NCBI GenBank assembly: GCA_039000515.1
Contig: JBCFYV010009882.1
Location: 55,189,277 to 55,253,276, forward strand
Direction of reading: 5' to 3'
DNA: 64,000 nucleotides
Origin: Timema cristinae
Lineage: Eukaryota > Arthropoda > Insecta > Phasmatodea > Timematidae
Part shown: one piece after another, positions 1 to 11,819 of the stretch
Numbering within the stretch: position 1 is the first letter of the stretch
Layout of the letters: each line of letters begins with the position of its first letter
The notes under the pieces: model-generated
Seen by the model: the letters and a program-made list of their open reading frames with translations, nothing else
What the model was told of the DNA's origin: nothing
Databases searched by the model: none
Made by a program: the position numbers and the translations under genes

Positions 1-1354
1 ATTAATAAATTTTAACTCCTCTAAGTTATAATCATTTTAACTCCGCTAGTGGGGTAGGAATTAGATGGGTATATTTAAATTAAAATATATCAGAATGCTC
101 ATGGATAGAGAGCAGAATAGCATTAAGGTTTTCACAAACCAATTCTATATACACCCGTTAAATATTTTGACCTCAAGCTACCATCACCAACTAGCTAGAC
201 TAGTGGAGTCTGACATTTAATCTGCGTAATCACTTATTTGGTTGATACAATTTAAGGATCAAACTGAATAATTAAATAATAACACTACCCTTTCCTTAAT
301 GTTATAGATGCATTAAGCCAAGGTAAATAATTTTAAATATTTAATGTTTTTTTAATGTAATTTGGAAGACTTTCACAATGAATTTCATTAACAAAAATAT
401 ATTGATCTTATTATTATCGTCCCTTGAGAATGTTTGTGCTTTGGTGATGATGGTACACTCAAGATTCATCCATATTGATTCATTGCTGTACTGTAAGAAC
501 TGTAGATCCCCCTATCATTAAAATATTTAAACATTTTACTAAAACGCACTTATAAATAGTTTTGATATGTAAACAAATCCGTGAACCAATATATAGAAAG
601 AGCTTAGCTTAATATAATGTACCGTAATATAACGTAGACAGTTTGGAAAATAAAACTTGTTTAGCCTTGTATATACATTTTCTTCTTAAATTGCATTTCT
701 GTACATATATACATATTTTTTGTTTTTCCCCACACCGTTTTTTCCTTCATTTTCTAAACTTCTTTTTCTTACTTAAAAAAACTCCATAGGGGTCCGTACC
801 TAACCAAATTGACGATTTTTTTACTTCTTCTCAGTGGAGCTGTCGTGGCGTGAAGCTACCGAAGAGAAAGTAAGAAGAGAAAATTACATTATCAAAATGG
901 CGACGTTAAGTCCCCGATGCCTGGTGCGCTGATCAAGACAAATACCAATACATTGTTTATAGAAGAGAGGGATGAGGGTTGGGGATTGGGTAGGGGAAAC
1001 AGGGGTGACGGGAAGACACTGAAACTCATTCCCACACAACAAGATATATGATTATCCCCCACACTCTTGTCATTCCTGCTTTTACTAAGGTAGAGAGCAC
1101 AATTGAGGTTAGAGCTAACGGCAGTTTAGATATAATAGTAAACCTGATAAATGAAAGAAAGGATACTGAGACTGAATTCAACAAAATACGTGTGATAATC
1201 AATATATTTAATCTATAAATAATATTGATAATTATACCAAGGTATCCATCAATTAATTAGCTTAATATTTCACTTGGTTTAGTTGATGTGCTACACTGTT
1301 TGACAAAACAATCAGCTTCTTTGGGTGCAACTGGACTAAAAGTCAAGGTCATAT
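1..1354. other. AT-rich intergenic stretch
   Basis: I see no gene here. One small GC-richer patch (about 830-1010) has an ATG in a good context at 897 (TCAAAATGGCG), but its frame stops after 11 codons. A donor-like GTAAGA lies just upstream at about 870. This could be a 5' exon or promoter remnant, but nothing else supports that. Confidence 0.5.
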
Positions 1355-1537
1355 AGTTGGGTTTGATGATGACGTGAAGGTTGAGATTATAGGTTCAAAT
1401 CCTGGCCGGATGTACTGAGAGTTATATTAATAATTTGTTTCCCGCTTTCACTTTCCAAAAAGGCTAGTATCGTATATCCATCCAATTAGTTTAATAGAAT
1501 GCTTAAATACCTCACGGGTGGTAAGACTCGTGCCAAA
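1355..1537 (+). repeat. Old SINE copy (A/C lineage)
   Basis: This is a decayed tRNA-derived SINE. A B-box-like GGTTCAAATCC lies near 1393, followed by the 'GGATGTACTGAGAG' segment that opens the body in other copies of this lineage. The 3' end is a degraded 'CGGGTGGTAAGACTCGTGC', matching the shared SINE tail near 45830 and 61360. No target duplication is visible, so the copy is old. Confidence 0.6.
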
Positions 1538-1855
1538 TCCCCTCAACAAACACAGGTCTTTCATAGAAGTTTATATGTTACAGTAAATGAATATTTGTTT
1601 AAATTTTATTTAGAAAATATTATTTGTATTTTCTTTATAAATAACCACACTTGATATAAGATTGTTAAATTATTTAACCTCTACTTTTCTTAAATATATT
1701 AATGCCTTTAAAAGACATAAATTTATGAATATATTATTTTCAACTAATTTAAATAAAATAATTGTGATCGCCTTCTATTATTTTACTTTTAAATTATATT
1801 TAGACAAACATGTGGTTTACAATTAAACATATAGGCCTACTTAAAAATTATTAAT

Positions 1856-1873
1856 AAGTTATTATTATTATTA

Positions 1874-1930
<57 letters not shown>
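1856..1930 (+). repeat. (TTA)n microsatellite
   Basis: About 25 TTA units with one CAT interruption near 1875. Such runs form the tails of SINEs elsewhere in the window, but no SINE tail abuts this one. Confidence 0.95.
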
Positions 1931-1932
<2 letters not shown>

Positions 1933-1970
1933 ACTTCCTAATAAAGCTGTTTTAATATACCTACAATTAA

Positions 1971-2000
1971 GATACCCTAGATACCCTAGATACCCTAGAT
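1971..2000 (+). repeat. 9-bp tandem repeat, about 3 units
   Basis: Three perfect head-to-tail copies of GATACCCTA followed by a partial unit. The array is very short, but its perfection contrasts with the degenerate arrays around it. Confidence 0.9.
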
Positions 2001-2085
2001 TTAATGTGAAGATTTGATAATTTATCTGTTCTTGAACTAATTTAATAAATTATTAATCTGTAGCTTAGTTATTAATAAGAAAAGT

Positions 2086-2349
2086 ACCTTATGCATTTGT
2101 CATAGTAAAAAGATTATTAAACTAAAGCTTAGTAATTATGGTTAGGATATTTCCTAATGTAGCTGTCATAGTGTTACATAATTATATTAAGCTTTACCTC
2201 AGCTCTTAATTCGTAGAGTTCCTAATTTAGCTCTCATAGTATCAAATAAATAAATAAAACTATACCTGTTATAAATATGTAGATGTCCTAGTGTAGTTGT
2301 CTTATTATCACATTAATATATTAAGATGTGTATTTACTGCTCTAGTTAA
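2086..2349 (+). repeat. Degenerate tandem repeat, about 66-bp unit
   Basis: Successive blocks begin near 2151 (TTCCTAATGTAGCTGTCATA), 2219 (TTCCTAATTTAGCTCTCATA) and 2284 (TGTCCTAGTGTAGTTGTC). A weaker unit lies near 2086, and a possible related block near 1932. The units are well diverged, so the array is old. Its period resembles the 52-66 bp periods of other arrays in the window, but the consensus differs. Confidence 0.55.
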
Positions 2350-4089
2350 ACACTCCAATTAAAGGACAATTCAAACCTTCCTGGAACATCGTAGTTCTGT
2401 AGTCCGAGAGGTAATTGTGAAACTTTCTAGCGTAAGCAAGTCCACTACCTTTGAAGAGATTCCCACTGACAACCAATCATAAACCTTCTCTTATGTAATT
2501 TTGCATATTGTAAACCTCTTTAATTGGTCTAAGTGCCAATCCAGATTAAGGGAGTCTACAGGGGCTGTAGCCCAAAGACCCTCACTGGTTCTTACTATAA
2601 ATGTTACCTTTCTCATGCCTCCATGGTGTAAATATGTGGACAGTCCGATCAAAAAATAAGACGCACTGCACAAAATAATTAATGAGTGAACTACTAAATA
2701 TTACATTGTTTTTGTAATGAAATTACTATAAATATGTTTTCCTGTTACACACACTAGAAGCTTACCTTAAATTAATAGTAATAAGGTAGGTATGAGAAAG
2801 TTTTAGTTGTAAAAGAAATATACCAAATTTGTGTGAAGAAAGTTGTAGAAAAGCTTTCGGAAATACCACCCTCAATAATCTCGACTGTAATTCTAACGAC
2901 GATCTAATATATTAAACTAAAAATACTTCACACATATATTTCATTTTACGTTGGTTTGAAAGAAAGGGAAGTCACTTCAGTTTACGAATGAATACTTGTC
3001 TTGTATTACTTATAGGCCAAAGTATGCTTTTAAACATCACTGAAGAATATACATTTCTCTAACTAAGTAAATTCATTCATTTTAAAATGTAAGCAAATAA
3101 ATCTATATCGATTTGTGAATCAAAATTGTATGATCAATGAAATCAAATAAATTTTTGCCATTTTATAAAAAAAAAGTTCAATTTCAAAATTTGTATAGTT
3201 ATTTTTATTTTAACTGGAGGTCAAAATTATCAAATTATGCAATGAAAATAATGATTGTGGATTATGAGTTTTCTTTAATGGTTCTCCATTTATTGGTTTG
3301 TTTATACAAAATTATTATACTTCTTCAGCAGTTGACACGATATCACTTGATAAAGAATACGTAATGTGTACAATTTTGAACTATCAGAAAGGCTATGCTA
3401 ATACAAAAGGACTATAAGGAGTTACAGTTTTGTAGACAAAGTTTTAAAATATAAAAACTGGTGAACATATCAGTGTTCTTAACAATCCTTTGTTTCAAAA
3501 TTAAAATACCATCTCCAATTACATGCAAGTAAAGTTTATTTATTATATCAAAACAGGTTTCTTTTTACTTTATCACACTCCGGTCGTTTACTTCAACTCG
3601 TAAAATAAACGACTGTATTTGTCAGGTTAAAAAAATTACGACTCTTTCTCCGATTTGAAGTGAATATATGTTTGTTCCATCGTTCCTCAGTTGCTAGGTC
3701 TCCATGACAGTTCCAGAACGAATGGAACACATAAAATCCCATAGATTCCTTGTCTACTGCTAAGGCTCTATTGGTGTCACCCGAATAAAGATCACATTCC
3801 TCCGTCCTATTGATCATGGTAAAGAGAGTACCCAAACAATATTAGTGGGATTAGACGAGGCCACTCTCTCGCTCTCTCTCTCTCGTCCATTTCTGCGATG
3901 GGCAAGAAGGTTTCTCTAACTTCATTCTGGGCACAGGCAGTTGATATTATGAGGTGGTGCTTTATGGCTCCCGTATTCTTCTACTGTGGCGTTCCCACAA
4001 GATGAGGGCATTCAAATACTAAACCTTCTAAGAACTAGACCTACATGGGAAATTTTCCAAATAGAGTTATAATTTGGACTTATCCGTAT
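2350..4089. other. AT-rich intergenic stretch
   Basis: No gene recognised. Open frames of 60-80 codons occur (for example 2491-2673 and 3593-3835, minus) but have low-complexity or meaningless translations. A short CT-rich run lies near 3865-3885. Confidence 0.6.
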
Positions 4090-4303
4090 CAAGGGGCACG
4101 CTCGTCTGGTTTTCTGGTGTCGAGAAGAACCGTACTCGAATCGGGACCAGGTGAACTTTTAGATGTTTAATTTTAATTTTTTTTCTCACACATCATACAG
4201 AAAATGTGAGTATGTTTCCTCTGATTTACACCTCCCTCATCCTCAATCCACTAATATAATTAAAGTCAGATAGTAAGGATGGGTAATAGGACGTGGTGCA
4301 TCA
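4090..4303 (+). repeat. Old SINE copy (A/C lineage)
   Basis: The segment 'CTCGAATCGGGACCAGGTG' near 4136 resembles the B box and post-B-box region of the SINE lineage. The body 'GTTTCCTCTGATTTACACCT' and the degraded tail 'GGTAATAGGACGTGGTGCA' (about 4284-4302) follow in the expected order. Boundaries are approximate, and no target duplication was found. Confidence 0.55.
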
Positions 4304-4844
4304 AAAAACAGTTTTAAATAACATCACTAAATAATTTTAACCAGCTGAGAAATATTTGAAGGGAAATTTACCGTCCCCTAGATGGTTAGTAGACAGTAGG
4401 ATTATAACAAATACTTCTGAGAAAGTTACAATAAAAAATCTCTAATAAACACTAGTTATAAAAGATTTGTAGACTCATAAGCACTCTACATTTTACTTCT
4501 GATGTCCAAGTAATAAATACAAATATTTGGAAATAATGGAAATACTTTTTTACACATTTCAATTTTTTCTTTTTTAGTTTTTGAAAATGCACCAAAAACT
4601 TCCTAGTTTTTAAATGATTACGTAGTTTCAAATTGTGCAAAACTGTTTTCCACCCTGTGCAAACAACAGTTGTATTGACCAAGATATATAAGATATATGG
4701 TGGTTGGGTTCAACCCTACTAAAGATTCTAGTGATGGTTCTATTATTTCAAATCTTGGTTCCATGTTCCCTAAACATGAATAAAATTATTTAGAGTCATT
4801 AAGTCTAATCTATTTTTATGGCAAATTTTCACCCTAAAGGTCTA

Positions 4845-4965
4845 TTCACAGTTAATTAGCCTACATTAAAGAGGTAGGAATTAATTAGTTTGGATTGAAA
4901 GTAAGTGTACATGCATTTGCTTAGAGGGAGAGAGGGAAACAATTTAGGAACCATCATCACTTTCC
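4845..4965 (-). repeat. SINE-A body fragment
   Basis: Read on the minus strand, this matches the SINE-A body: 'GCATTTGC', 'AGAGGGAGAGAGGGAAA' and 'CAATTTAGGAA' correspond to the same landmarks in the intact copy at 8388-8636. The tRNA-like head and the tail are missing or too decayed to place. Confidence 0.5.
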
Positions 4966-5298
4966 TAGTTATAACTGTTATCCAGATCAGATGCTCTTGG
5001 CAACAATACTATACGGCCAATTTTGAATGCAGGCTTATTTGACACTCTTACATTATTTTATTAATAATGCTCACTTCTCGTGTAGTATTGACTAGATCAG
5101 AGAACACCAACATTTTTGTACCCTAGAGCACATTCAAAACTAACGGTAGTGCGGCGGGCACCAATTATTTTTCAAGGCAAATTTACTAACTCCCGCCAGG
5201 CTCAGATGTCAGCCTCAACTCTATACACACGACCAATTAATTGCCGTTTTGAGTTTCCAACAGTGATTGTGACGTTACATGTGGTTGTGGGTAATACT

Positions 5299-5720
5299 CA
5301 AGGCCATAGCTATGGGGGTAAGGGGGAGTTCAACGCCCACCAAGTTGACACAAATTAAATTAAAATATAATGCTTTATTTACGGTTTTAACAAGAACAAA
5401 ATAAAAATACTTAAGGAACTATTTAACTACTCACCACCATTTTTGTGCTTGGGTACATTTTTGAAATATATATTTATTCTGTGTTTATTCAGGCAACAAA
5501 GCTTGGTAGACCAATGCAATATATTTACAAAGTAAATAGGAAGTATTAGCATGGTATTAGTGAGTGTGAAGAGAATGATGGAAAGGGGTAGGTCCTTGAG
5601 ATGAGGAAAAAGCAAAACCATTTGGCTTTAAACTACGGTGGTTCCAAGTAAAAGTACAATTTGTAAATGATCCAGCAAAAAAGAGGAATGAGAGGGTGGT
5701 ATTGGATAGAGGGGTTGGGG
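5299..5720 (+). repeat. Dispersed repeat D, copy 1
   Basis: Clearly related to 31183-31590. Both begin 'AAGGCCA', then a G-rich run and a C-rich run ('ATGGGGGTAAGGGGGAG' here). Both continue through 'CTTGGTAGAC', an 'AGGAA(G/A)TATTAG' block, 'GGTAGGTC(C/T)TTGAG', 'GTTCCAAG' and 'GAATGAGAGGGT' in the same order. No coding frame is conserved between the two copies. It lies wholly inside the hAT element, so it is either a nested insertion or part of the hAT interior that the second copy retains alone. Confidence 0.7.
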
Positions 5721-5865
5721 GAGTTACAATAAACAACTTCTTAAGAACAACATACCTGGAGATAAGCACAAACTCGATTTTTGTCTGAAAATTGACAGAT
5801 TAAAATAATTTGTCAATAACATTTCAGCTGTGGTCAAAAAGTGACAGGTGGACGCAAAAGGTTCG

Positions 5866-5885
5866 GCGGGTGCCATGGCACCCGC
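5866..5885. repeat. Perfect 20-bp palindrome in hAT subterminal region
   Basis: GCGGGTGCCATGGCACCCGC reads identically on both strands. It sits 23 bp inside the right end of the hAT element. Subterminal palindromes or repeats are common transposase-binding features in hAT elements; that role is inferred here. Confidence 0.9.
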
Positions 5886-5916
5886 GGGCATAGGGTTGGT
5901 GACCTCTGGACTAGAT

Positions 5917-7207
5917 GAACCCATCGCGAGAGAGAAAAGCCGTTGTGTCGAGGGGTGTTTTTAGTTAATGACCAATGAAACCCTCACAACATTAAAGGAT
6001 GGCTATGAGTTGGAGCGCGCGTGGGGACCAGAGTGTGGTAGTGGGGAGACTTAGTCAGTGATGAAGTAGCACCGGGAATCCCGGGTGATCGTAGAAGGAG
6101 AGGGTCCCCCGAGATTAGCCGAGACGTTCCGACTGACCAATACCGCCTCATTACGATGAGCTACTGGTCTTCTTTGTCAGGGTTCTCTTGAATTTAGAAA
6201 AAAATAATATAGATGTGGTCAGTTTTTACTAAGTTTTACGTTCTGGCTTTTCCCTTTCAAAGAAAATGTCCATTGTTCGAACATTTGAGATGTCATCGGG
6301 AGTTTTTTTTACTGTCGTTTCAGGGCTGTCTTAAGGAATTTAAAGTCTCTGAGACTTCATGTTTTTTAAGCCTCTATTTTATTGAAGAACACATACTACT
6401 TATAAAATTCTGCAAATATTGTAACATTTAAAAAGAGTTACATTAAATATATAGTGGGTATGTGATTAAACACATTATGAACTACTTGAAATTGTAGAAT
6501 GAAAAAATATATAGAACTATCCAGTAAACCATGATTTTATAGAAGTGTGACAATCATTATAAAGATTTTTAAATGTTTCCCTTTCACTTTTTCCTGTGTA
6601 CACGAGAAGTTTGAATCTTTGATGTGACAAGTTAAGAGACCTTAAATCACTGGGTTTTCTCAAATCTGATCGTTTATATTTCCCATCAGCCTGGATTAGT
6701 GATCGGTTGATTCCTAGGAAACTGCTCGATCGTCTTTGTATTTTATGTGAAGAATCCAAAGGAATAACCAATTTAACTGTTTGATATTCAGATCCTTGTT
6801 TATAATGAATGTTTTTCTTTTTATTGCTTAGGATAAAATTTAATACTTCCCAATTATAATGGATCTTGAAGTTTTAAGTGCTTTAGAACGCAAAAATATG
6901 TGTTTTCATTTATGTCCAACCATTTGAATGCCTGTCTGTACCTGGTGCTACAGTTAAATGTTTTGATGGATTTTATTCAATGTATAGATGTAGATTATAT
7001 ATGGTTATCCATATAGTTTAAATCATAATTGTGATATAGTTCTAAAATAAATGGTAATTTTGTGTATATGAGTAATCTTTAAAACTATTTATATAATGAG
7101 TTTCTCCAAGCTGCTCAAAATGTATATTTATAGAGGGTTTCATAAACTGGTCAAGTTTCATTTGTTTTTATGAATACAATTTATTTAAGAGTATTTAAGT
7201 TAGTGGA
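5917..7207. other. Intergenic stretch with a GC-richer patch
   Basis: 6000-6175 is visibly richer in G and C (it includes CCGGGAATCCCGG at about 6074) but has no sustained open frame. The rest is AT-rich and without recognisable genes. Confidence 0.5.
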
Positions 7208-7525
7208 ACAGCGGGTCCAGTGAGTGGACCATTGTGACTGGAAGTGGGCCAGTTTATTGTGTGATTGAACCAGTGTGTCCGATGAGTTGATTGGTGTGTC
7301 CGGGAGAGGACCAACATGTGCGGGAGTAGGCCAGTGTGTACAGTGAGTGGACCATCGTGTCCGGTGAGTGTACCAGCACGTCTGGGGTGAACCAGCGTGT
7401 CCAGGAGTAGGCCAGTGTGTCCAGTAAGTGGGATATCGTATCTGGTGGACCAGCGTGTCCAGGAATGTACCAGAATGTTTGGTAATGGGCCAGAATATCT
7501 AGCTATTGAGCTAAGTGTCCCGGGC
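7208..7525 (+). repeat. GC-richer minisatellite, about 23-bp unit
   Basis: About 13 diverged units on the theme 'CCAGYGTGTCCGGTGAGTGGA', for example near 7275, 7322, 7346, 7388 and 7412. Drift increases toward the 3' end ('GGGCCAGAATATCTAG'). It stands out from the AT-rich surroundings in composition. There is no sustained open frame and no flanking element. Confidence 0.85.
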
Positions 7526-8039
7526 TCGTTTCCTGGTATGGCTGAACAATGTTTTATTGTTTAAATGTGGGTTTACCCTTTCACATTTATGTATTAATGG
7601 CTGGGTCTGGATGTTGTATCTATTCCATATTTGAATTAGTTTATAAGTCCTGGGCTAATATAATCAGTTGGTTCAGAAAGTTCACGTTAAGTACCACAAA
7701 TAAATTTAAAAAAAAACTGTAAGAATTGTAAGAAACTATAAGCTGACGTCAAATATATTGATTCACACACCAAATCTGGGACGTATTGGGTCACCAACTC
7801 CATTTACAATATTGACATGGAAGATTTATTTGAGAGTTATAGATTTTTATCACGATGTAAATAGCATTTAAAATTTATTCTAAAAAACGTTTATCGATGG
7901 TATCATTACACAGTACAACTTCAAGATACAGCCTCAGTCGTTTTCGGAAATTATTAATGTCCCATGTACCTTCTCTACCATGCCCCAATATTACAATAAA
8001 TCATCCCTGGGCCTATTTATTCTCTCTCACTCACCAATC

Positions 8040-9350
8040 TTATGGATAACCACGACAAGGTGCTGAGTTATTACAACGCATGTTTCAAGAAGTCAGCGTC
8101 CTGCAGAGCATGCAGAGGCTTCTTCCTATCAGCGTGCTCTCTTTCTTGCCCCAATGGCTATAAAAGAGAGAAATGACAACGTACCACTCATAACCCCGTC
8201 CCGGGATGAAGGTTCGACAAGCCCGCATAGGTTCCTGCTTCGATCTGTAACAAGCGATATGCTTATGACAGGTCTATGGAGAACAAGGGCTGACGTCTAT
8301 TAAGAGCAACTCCAAACGATACCTTCCAGCTCAAGCCAGCCCAAGGATGAGCTGAAGCGCTCCCTGGTCAATTAAGCCAACCCAATATAATATTTAGCAC
8401 CACGTCTTACTACCCGTTCGGGTTATACGCTTTAAGTACTAATTACGTTAGTGGATTTAGGAATTGGGAAGGTTGAATTAGAGGAAGTGAACCCGCATTT
8501 GCGTGGAGGGAGAGTGGAAAACCATTTAGGAAAAATCACCCCCAGTTCACCCGACCGAGATTCGAACATCGATCTCCCCGTCCTCAGCAGTCGAGCTCAA
8601 CACGACTAGCGCGTTAGCCAACTACTCCACCGAGGCGCCAACCCAATAACAATCAGTGGAAAATCTGTCGCCTGTGGAAAACAGGTACCCCCTCACTTTG
8701 TGTACCCTTAAGCTCAGCACAGCATGAAACCTCCAGCACTACCCTTGCTGCTTGAAAGCTTTCTTAGAGTAGCAAGAGAAGAATCCCCCTGCCGTTTCCT
8801 GGATATTGTCGATCGGAGTTGGCCCCTTCTTAAGCAAGATACCAATGACACAAGAAGAAGTCAGAAACTCATCCTTAGCTAAACCACGATCTTCCAAATG
8901 GATTAACTCTTAGTTTACCAGCGGTGACTTTGTGGAAGTGTCCTGACCAAATATCATTGGCCAAATCTGGCTGAGTATTCATTTTCAATTGTTTAGTGTA
9001 AGGTGGGTGTGGGCTCTAATTTCCCCCACTCTCATACAGATAATGCTACAAGGATTCATCCACTCAACTGCCCTAGCCAGGCGGTCGTTACCACCACCCA
9101 GCTGATCCAGAAAGAACATTTCCTAGGAACCGCCCCACGAAGGCACCCTATAGGGGTTTAAGCAAGTATATCTTAGGGAGTCAAATCGCTATTTACTACA
9201 CTCTCCTACCAGGGGAACATACGGGCTTATTCGACTACCATGATAAAAAGGACTATACTAGGTCTCAGACCAGCCCCATTAACCACGACAGAACCAGATC
9301 CAACGCTACCCTCCAAACCCCACCCTCATAACACAGCCATTTGTCAAAGC
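8040..9350. other. GC-richer island, unidentified
   Basis: Composition changes sharply from the AT-rich flanks. The only identified component is the SINE at 8388-8636. A 44-codon frame (8042-8176, plus) carries five cysteines in 23 residues (CFKKSASC, CRACRGFF, CSLSC). A TATAAAAG lies at about 8159. A stop-free frame without ATG runs for more than 80 codons to about 9330 on the plus strand. I could not tie any of these to a known protein. It may be a decayed retroelement or a gene fragment. Confidence 0.35.
8388..8636 (-). mobile_element. SINE-A, full length, with target duplication
   Basis: A tRNA-derived SINE inserted on the minus strand. Target duplications GCCAACCCAATA are perfect at 8376-8387 and 8637-8648. 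Reading the minus strand, it has a head with an A box (TGGAGTAGTTGG, one base off consensus) and a B box (GTTCGAATCTC-like), about 60 bp apart as in long-variable-arm tRNAs. A body with 'CCTAAATGGTTTTCCACTC' follows, and then the shared tail 'ACCCGAACGGGTAGTAAGAC' ending GGTGCTAA. The head implies an internal RNA polymerase III promoter. The intact duplication marks a fairly recent insertion, and it interrupts the GC-richer island. Confidence 0.93.
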
Positions 9351-9352
9351 AC

Positions 9353-9598
9353 TCACACATCATTGTAATCCAATACATACCTGAGGACGTTTGCATCATC
9401 TAAGCAAAGCCACTGAAACCACTGGCCATAGCCGGTTTTCAACATGCTGTTTCCGCTGAACAATGTTGACACTAAACAAGTCCTAGTTATCATAAATATC
9501 ATGAACATATTTACGCTATCTGTCCAACATAAAAAGGTGGAGGGAATTGTGCGGTATTTAATAAAGTGGCAAGAACTGGCCAGAATAAAGTTGATCAT
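9353..9598 (-). other. Exon-like open frame, unassigned
   Basis: An 81-codon minus-strand frame whose C-terminal part (residues about 52-72, including YGQWFQWLCLDDANVL) looks less random than most frames here. It is followed by a strong donor-like CTCAG/GTATGT at about 9386-9376. A possible acceptor (TTGTTCAG) lies upstream near 9460. No family is recognised. It could form part of one decayed gene with 9644-9880. Confidence 0.2.
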
Positions 9599-9643
9599 AT
9601 GAAAGTTTTCAACAGAGCGCAGCTTCCGCAGAAGATAAGCCTA

Positions 9644-9880
9644 ACTAATCATGAAATTTATTTTAGGTACATGTACTGTGACTATAATATGGTCATCATC
9701 ATTGAGGAAAATGACACCAGACCCATATGGATCAGCTAACTTGCAATAAGCAGAGCGAGCCCCTGCAAGGTGTCTGACCTCATAAAAGTTGCCATTGACT
9801 AAAGAGAAATGGGGTTGACACCTGTCAGCAGATATTTTAACAATTTGATCAACACAATCATCGCATATGTATGCGACACG
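9644..9880 (-). pseudogene. Exon-like open frame of 79 codons, unassigned
   Basis: The minus strand is open for 79 codons between a TAG at 9881-9883 and a TAG at 9641-9643. It has no ATG start, so it would have to be an exon. The translation is not low-complexity and includes CDDCVDQIVKIS, VNGNFYEVRHLAG and ADPYGSGVIFLNDDD. A polypyrimidine-AG (CTGTCTCTGTTAG) immediately precedes it, and the frame continues plausibly upstream (LLEINELRCLC) across the single stop. I do not recognise the family. It may be an exon with an acceptor at 9881, or a decayed coding sequence with one nonsense change. Confidence 0.3.
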
Positions 9881-10139
9881 CTAACAGAGACAGCGTAATT
9901 CATTGATCTCGAGCAGCCTATGGTGGAAACAAGCCAGAAACCTGGATAAGATCAGTGCTACCTGCTATACAGTGCAAGTCTTTGTTTTGGACTAATACAT
10001 GTTGGATAATGAAACTAAACCATTTTACTAACACAAACTAAGAGACACTGTATAAAAACGTATAAACGAATATATGCGTCACTCGTTTAAAAAGGTATAG
10101 TAAATATAAAAATTATCTACATTATTACGTGTTTTACAC

Positions 10140-10350
10140 AGGCAAAACCAACTCATGTGTTACATTCAGTCCATCACCCATTACTTATTCTGGTTTCAAC
10201 AAGTCAGGCCACCAATTCAATGCCAGGTTTAAGTCGTCACTCTTATCCTATTATTGTATCGACATGTTGAGCCTCCAATTTGGCACCTGGTATGAGTCAT
10301 CACCCTTGGCTTATCCTGTACTTACATGTCAAGCCACCAATCTGACACCA
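10140..10350 (+). repeat. Tandem repeat, about 66-bp unit
   Basis: Roughly three units carry 'CAAGTCAGGCCACCAATTC', 'CATGTTGAGCCTCCAATTTG' and 'CATGTCAAGCCACCAATCTG' in register. A matching 'CATCACCC ... CTTATYCTG' half precedes each. The period is a multiple of three, which explains the 80-codon open frame across it; I do not regard that frame as a gene. Confidence 0.65.
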
Positions 10351-11344
10351 TGTAAGAGTTATAGAACCTGACGTGATCATTGTTGTGGAATTCTGATCAG
10401 GGGGACTGACAAGGTCTCCCTTAGCTCTCAGTCTATGTTAAACTTCCAAAGGGAGAATATCTCTGACACGCGACCCAAGGGCAGAGGTCCCAAACTATAA
10501 AATAAAAATAAAACTTAAAACGTTGTATTCGAAAGAAAGTCACATGATCCCTCCAAAAAACACCAGTGTCTTTACAGGTATTCGAGCCCATGGTAAACAC
10601 TACCCATAAATCAAATTAAATGAGGCAAAAATTTAAAATAACATGTGGACTAAAAATATAAAATCAAATGGGACAAATGGAACATTGGGTCAGTGACTGG
10701 GTGAGTTTGAACAAGATCACGATTAAATCACAGGGACAAACCTAGTTGCTGATTGAGTCACAACAACAGCGGAGGCACCTGGCACATGTGACGTTAGTGT
10801 GCAAAGATACAAGTGAACTTATTGATTCACTAGTATAAATACATAACAATACAGGCTATTTGGGGCTTAAAATTAAAACGTTATTCGTACTTTCAAGGCC
10901 ATTAATATTATTTTGACACCATACGAGTTAAATAAATCTCAATTTAATTGAACTTGTAATGAATAAAATATCTATGTTCAAGAAACATAATGAGGTGCTG
11001 TTGCTGGGTCTGAAAAAAGTATTGGTACACTTATTACGATATGATCAGATGGTCTAAAAGGTAGCGTGGCCAACCCACAGAATATAAAAAATTATGTATA
11101 GATAAAGGTAAATTTCACTGGCCAACATGCAAACCCAATAATTGACTGTTTTCAACATGGTTATTTGATTCTAATGTACGACGGGCGTCAATATTCCATT
11201 CTTTCAGCGGTCGGACATTGGTCTGGAACAACAGGAGCTAGTTTGGTGAGGGTTGAAAGTGGGAATAAAAGAGGATTATAGCTTGATTCAAAACAACTAG
11301 ATTCGATGGTAAAACCACTTCAATTAACATAAATCACTTTGGCG

Positions 11345-11525
11345 GTCAAGTGGTCTGTGGTATCACACTTGCATTATACCAAATGGCCAATGACAAGCTT
11401 ATTTGGTTTAAATCCTGGTCAAGAGTCCTGATAGTATGTTTTCATAAATCATTTTCCACTTTCTCTTCACGTAAATACCGGTACACATCTTCAATATTCA
11501 ACCTTCTTTATCCCTAACACATTAG
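11345..11525 (+). repeat. Old SINE copy (A/C lineage)
   Basis: The B-box-like TTTAAATCCTGG near 11407 is followed by body landmarks (ATCATTTTCCACTTTCTCTTC, then 'TTCAATATTCAACCTTC') in SINE order. The head is diverged and the hairpin tail is lost. Confidence 0.5.
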
Positions 11526-11819
11526 AATATGCATATAAAACAGATAAATGAACAAATAAAAATTAATATTATAAAAATGTGTCTTTAGTGAGATTACGAT
11601 TTCTGATAGCTTAGGAAGCATAGCAATATACCTATTTGAGAGGGGAAGATGTCCCAATAACATATATGTCAGTAAAAAAAAGTTATACTCTATAGATTTA
11701 TTAAAATTTCGAATTTATGTCTATAATTAGTTGTAAAATGTTGTTAAATTCATGCAGTATAATTTTAAATAAATATATAGCTTAAAACGTGTAGATATTG
11801 CCATTATTTATTAAGAGAT

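Larger units (their letters stand above)
5098..5908. mobile_element. Non-autonomous hAT (Buster-like) transposon
   Basis: The element is flanked by a perfect 8-bp duplication, GACTAGAT, at 5090-5097 and 5909-5916. It begins CAGAGAACACCAAC and ends with the inverse of CAGAGGTCACCAAC, so 12 of the first 14 terminal bases match. An 8-bp duplication with CAG...CTG ends is diagnostic of hAT transposons. The duplication has TA at its two central positions, which fits the nnnTAnnn preference described for the Buster branch. At 811 bp with no transposase-like frame, it must have been moved in trans. The right subterminal region holds a perfect 20-bp palindrome (5866-5885). A dispersed repeat also found at 31183-31590 occupies much of the interior. 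Confidence 0.85.
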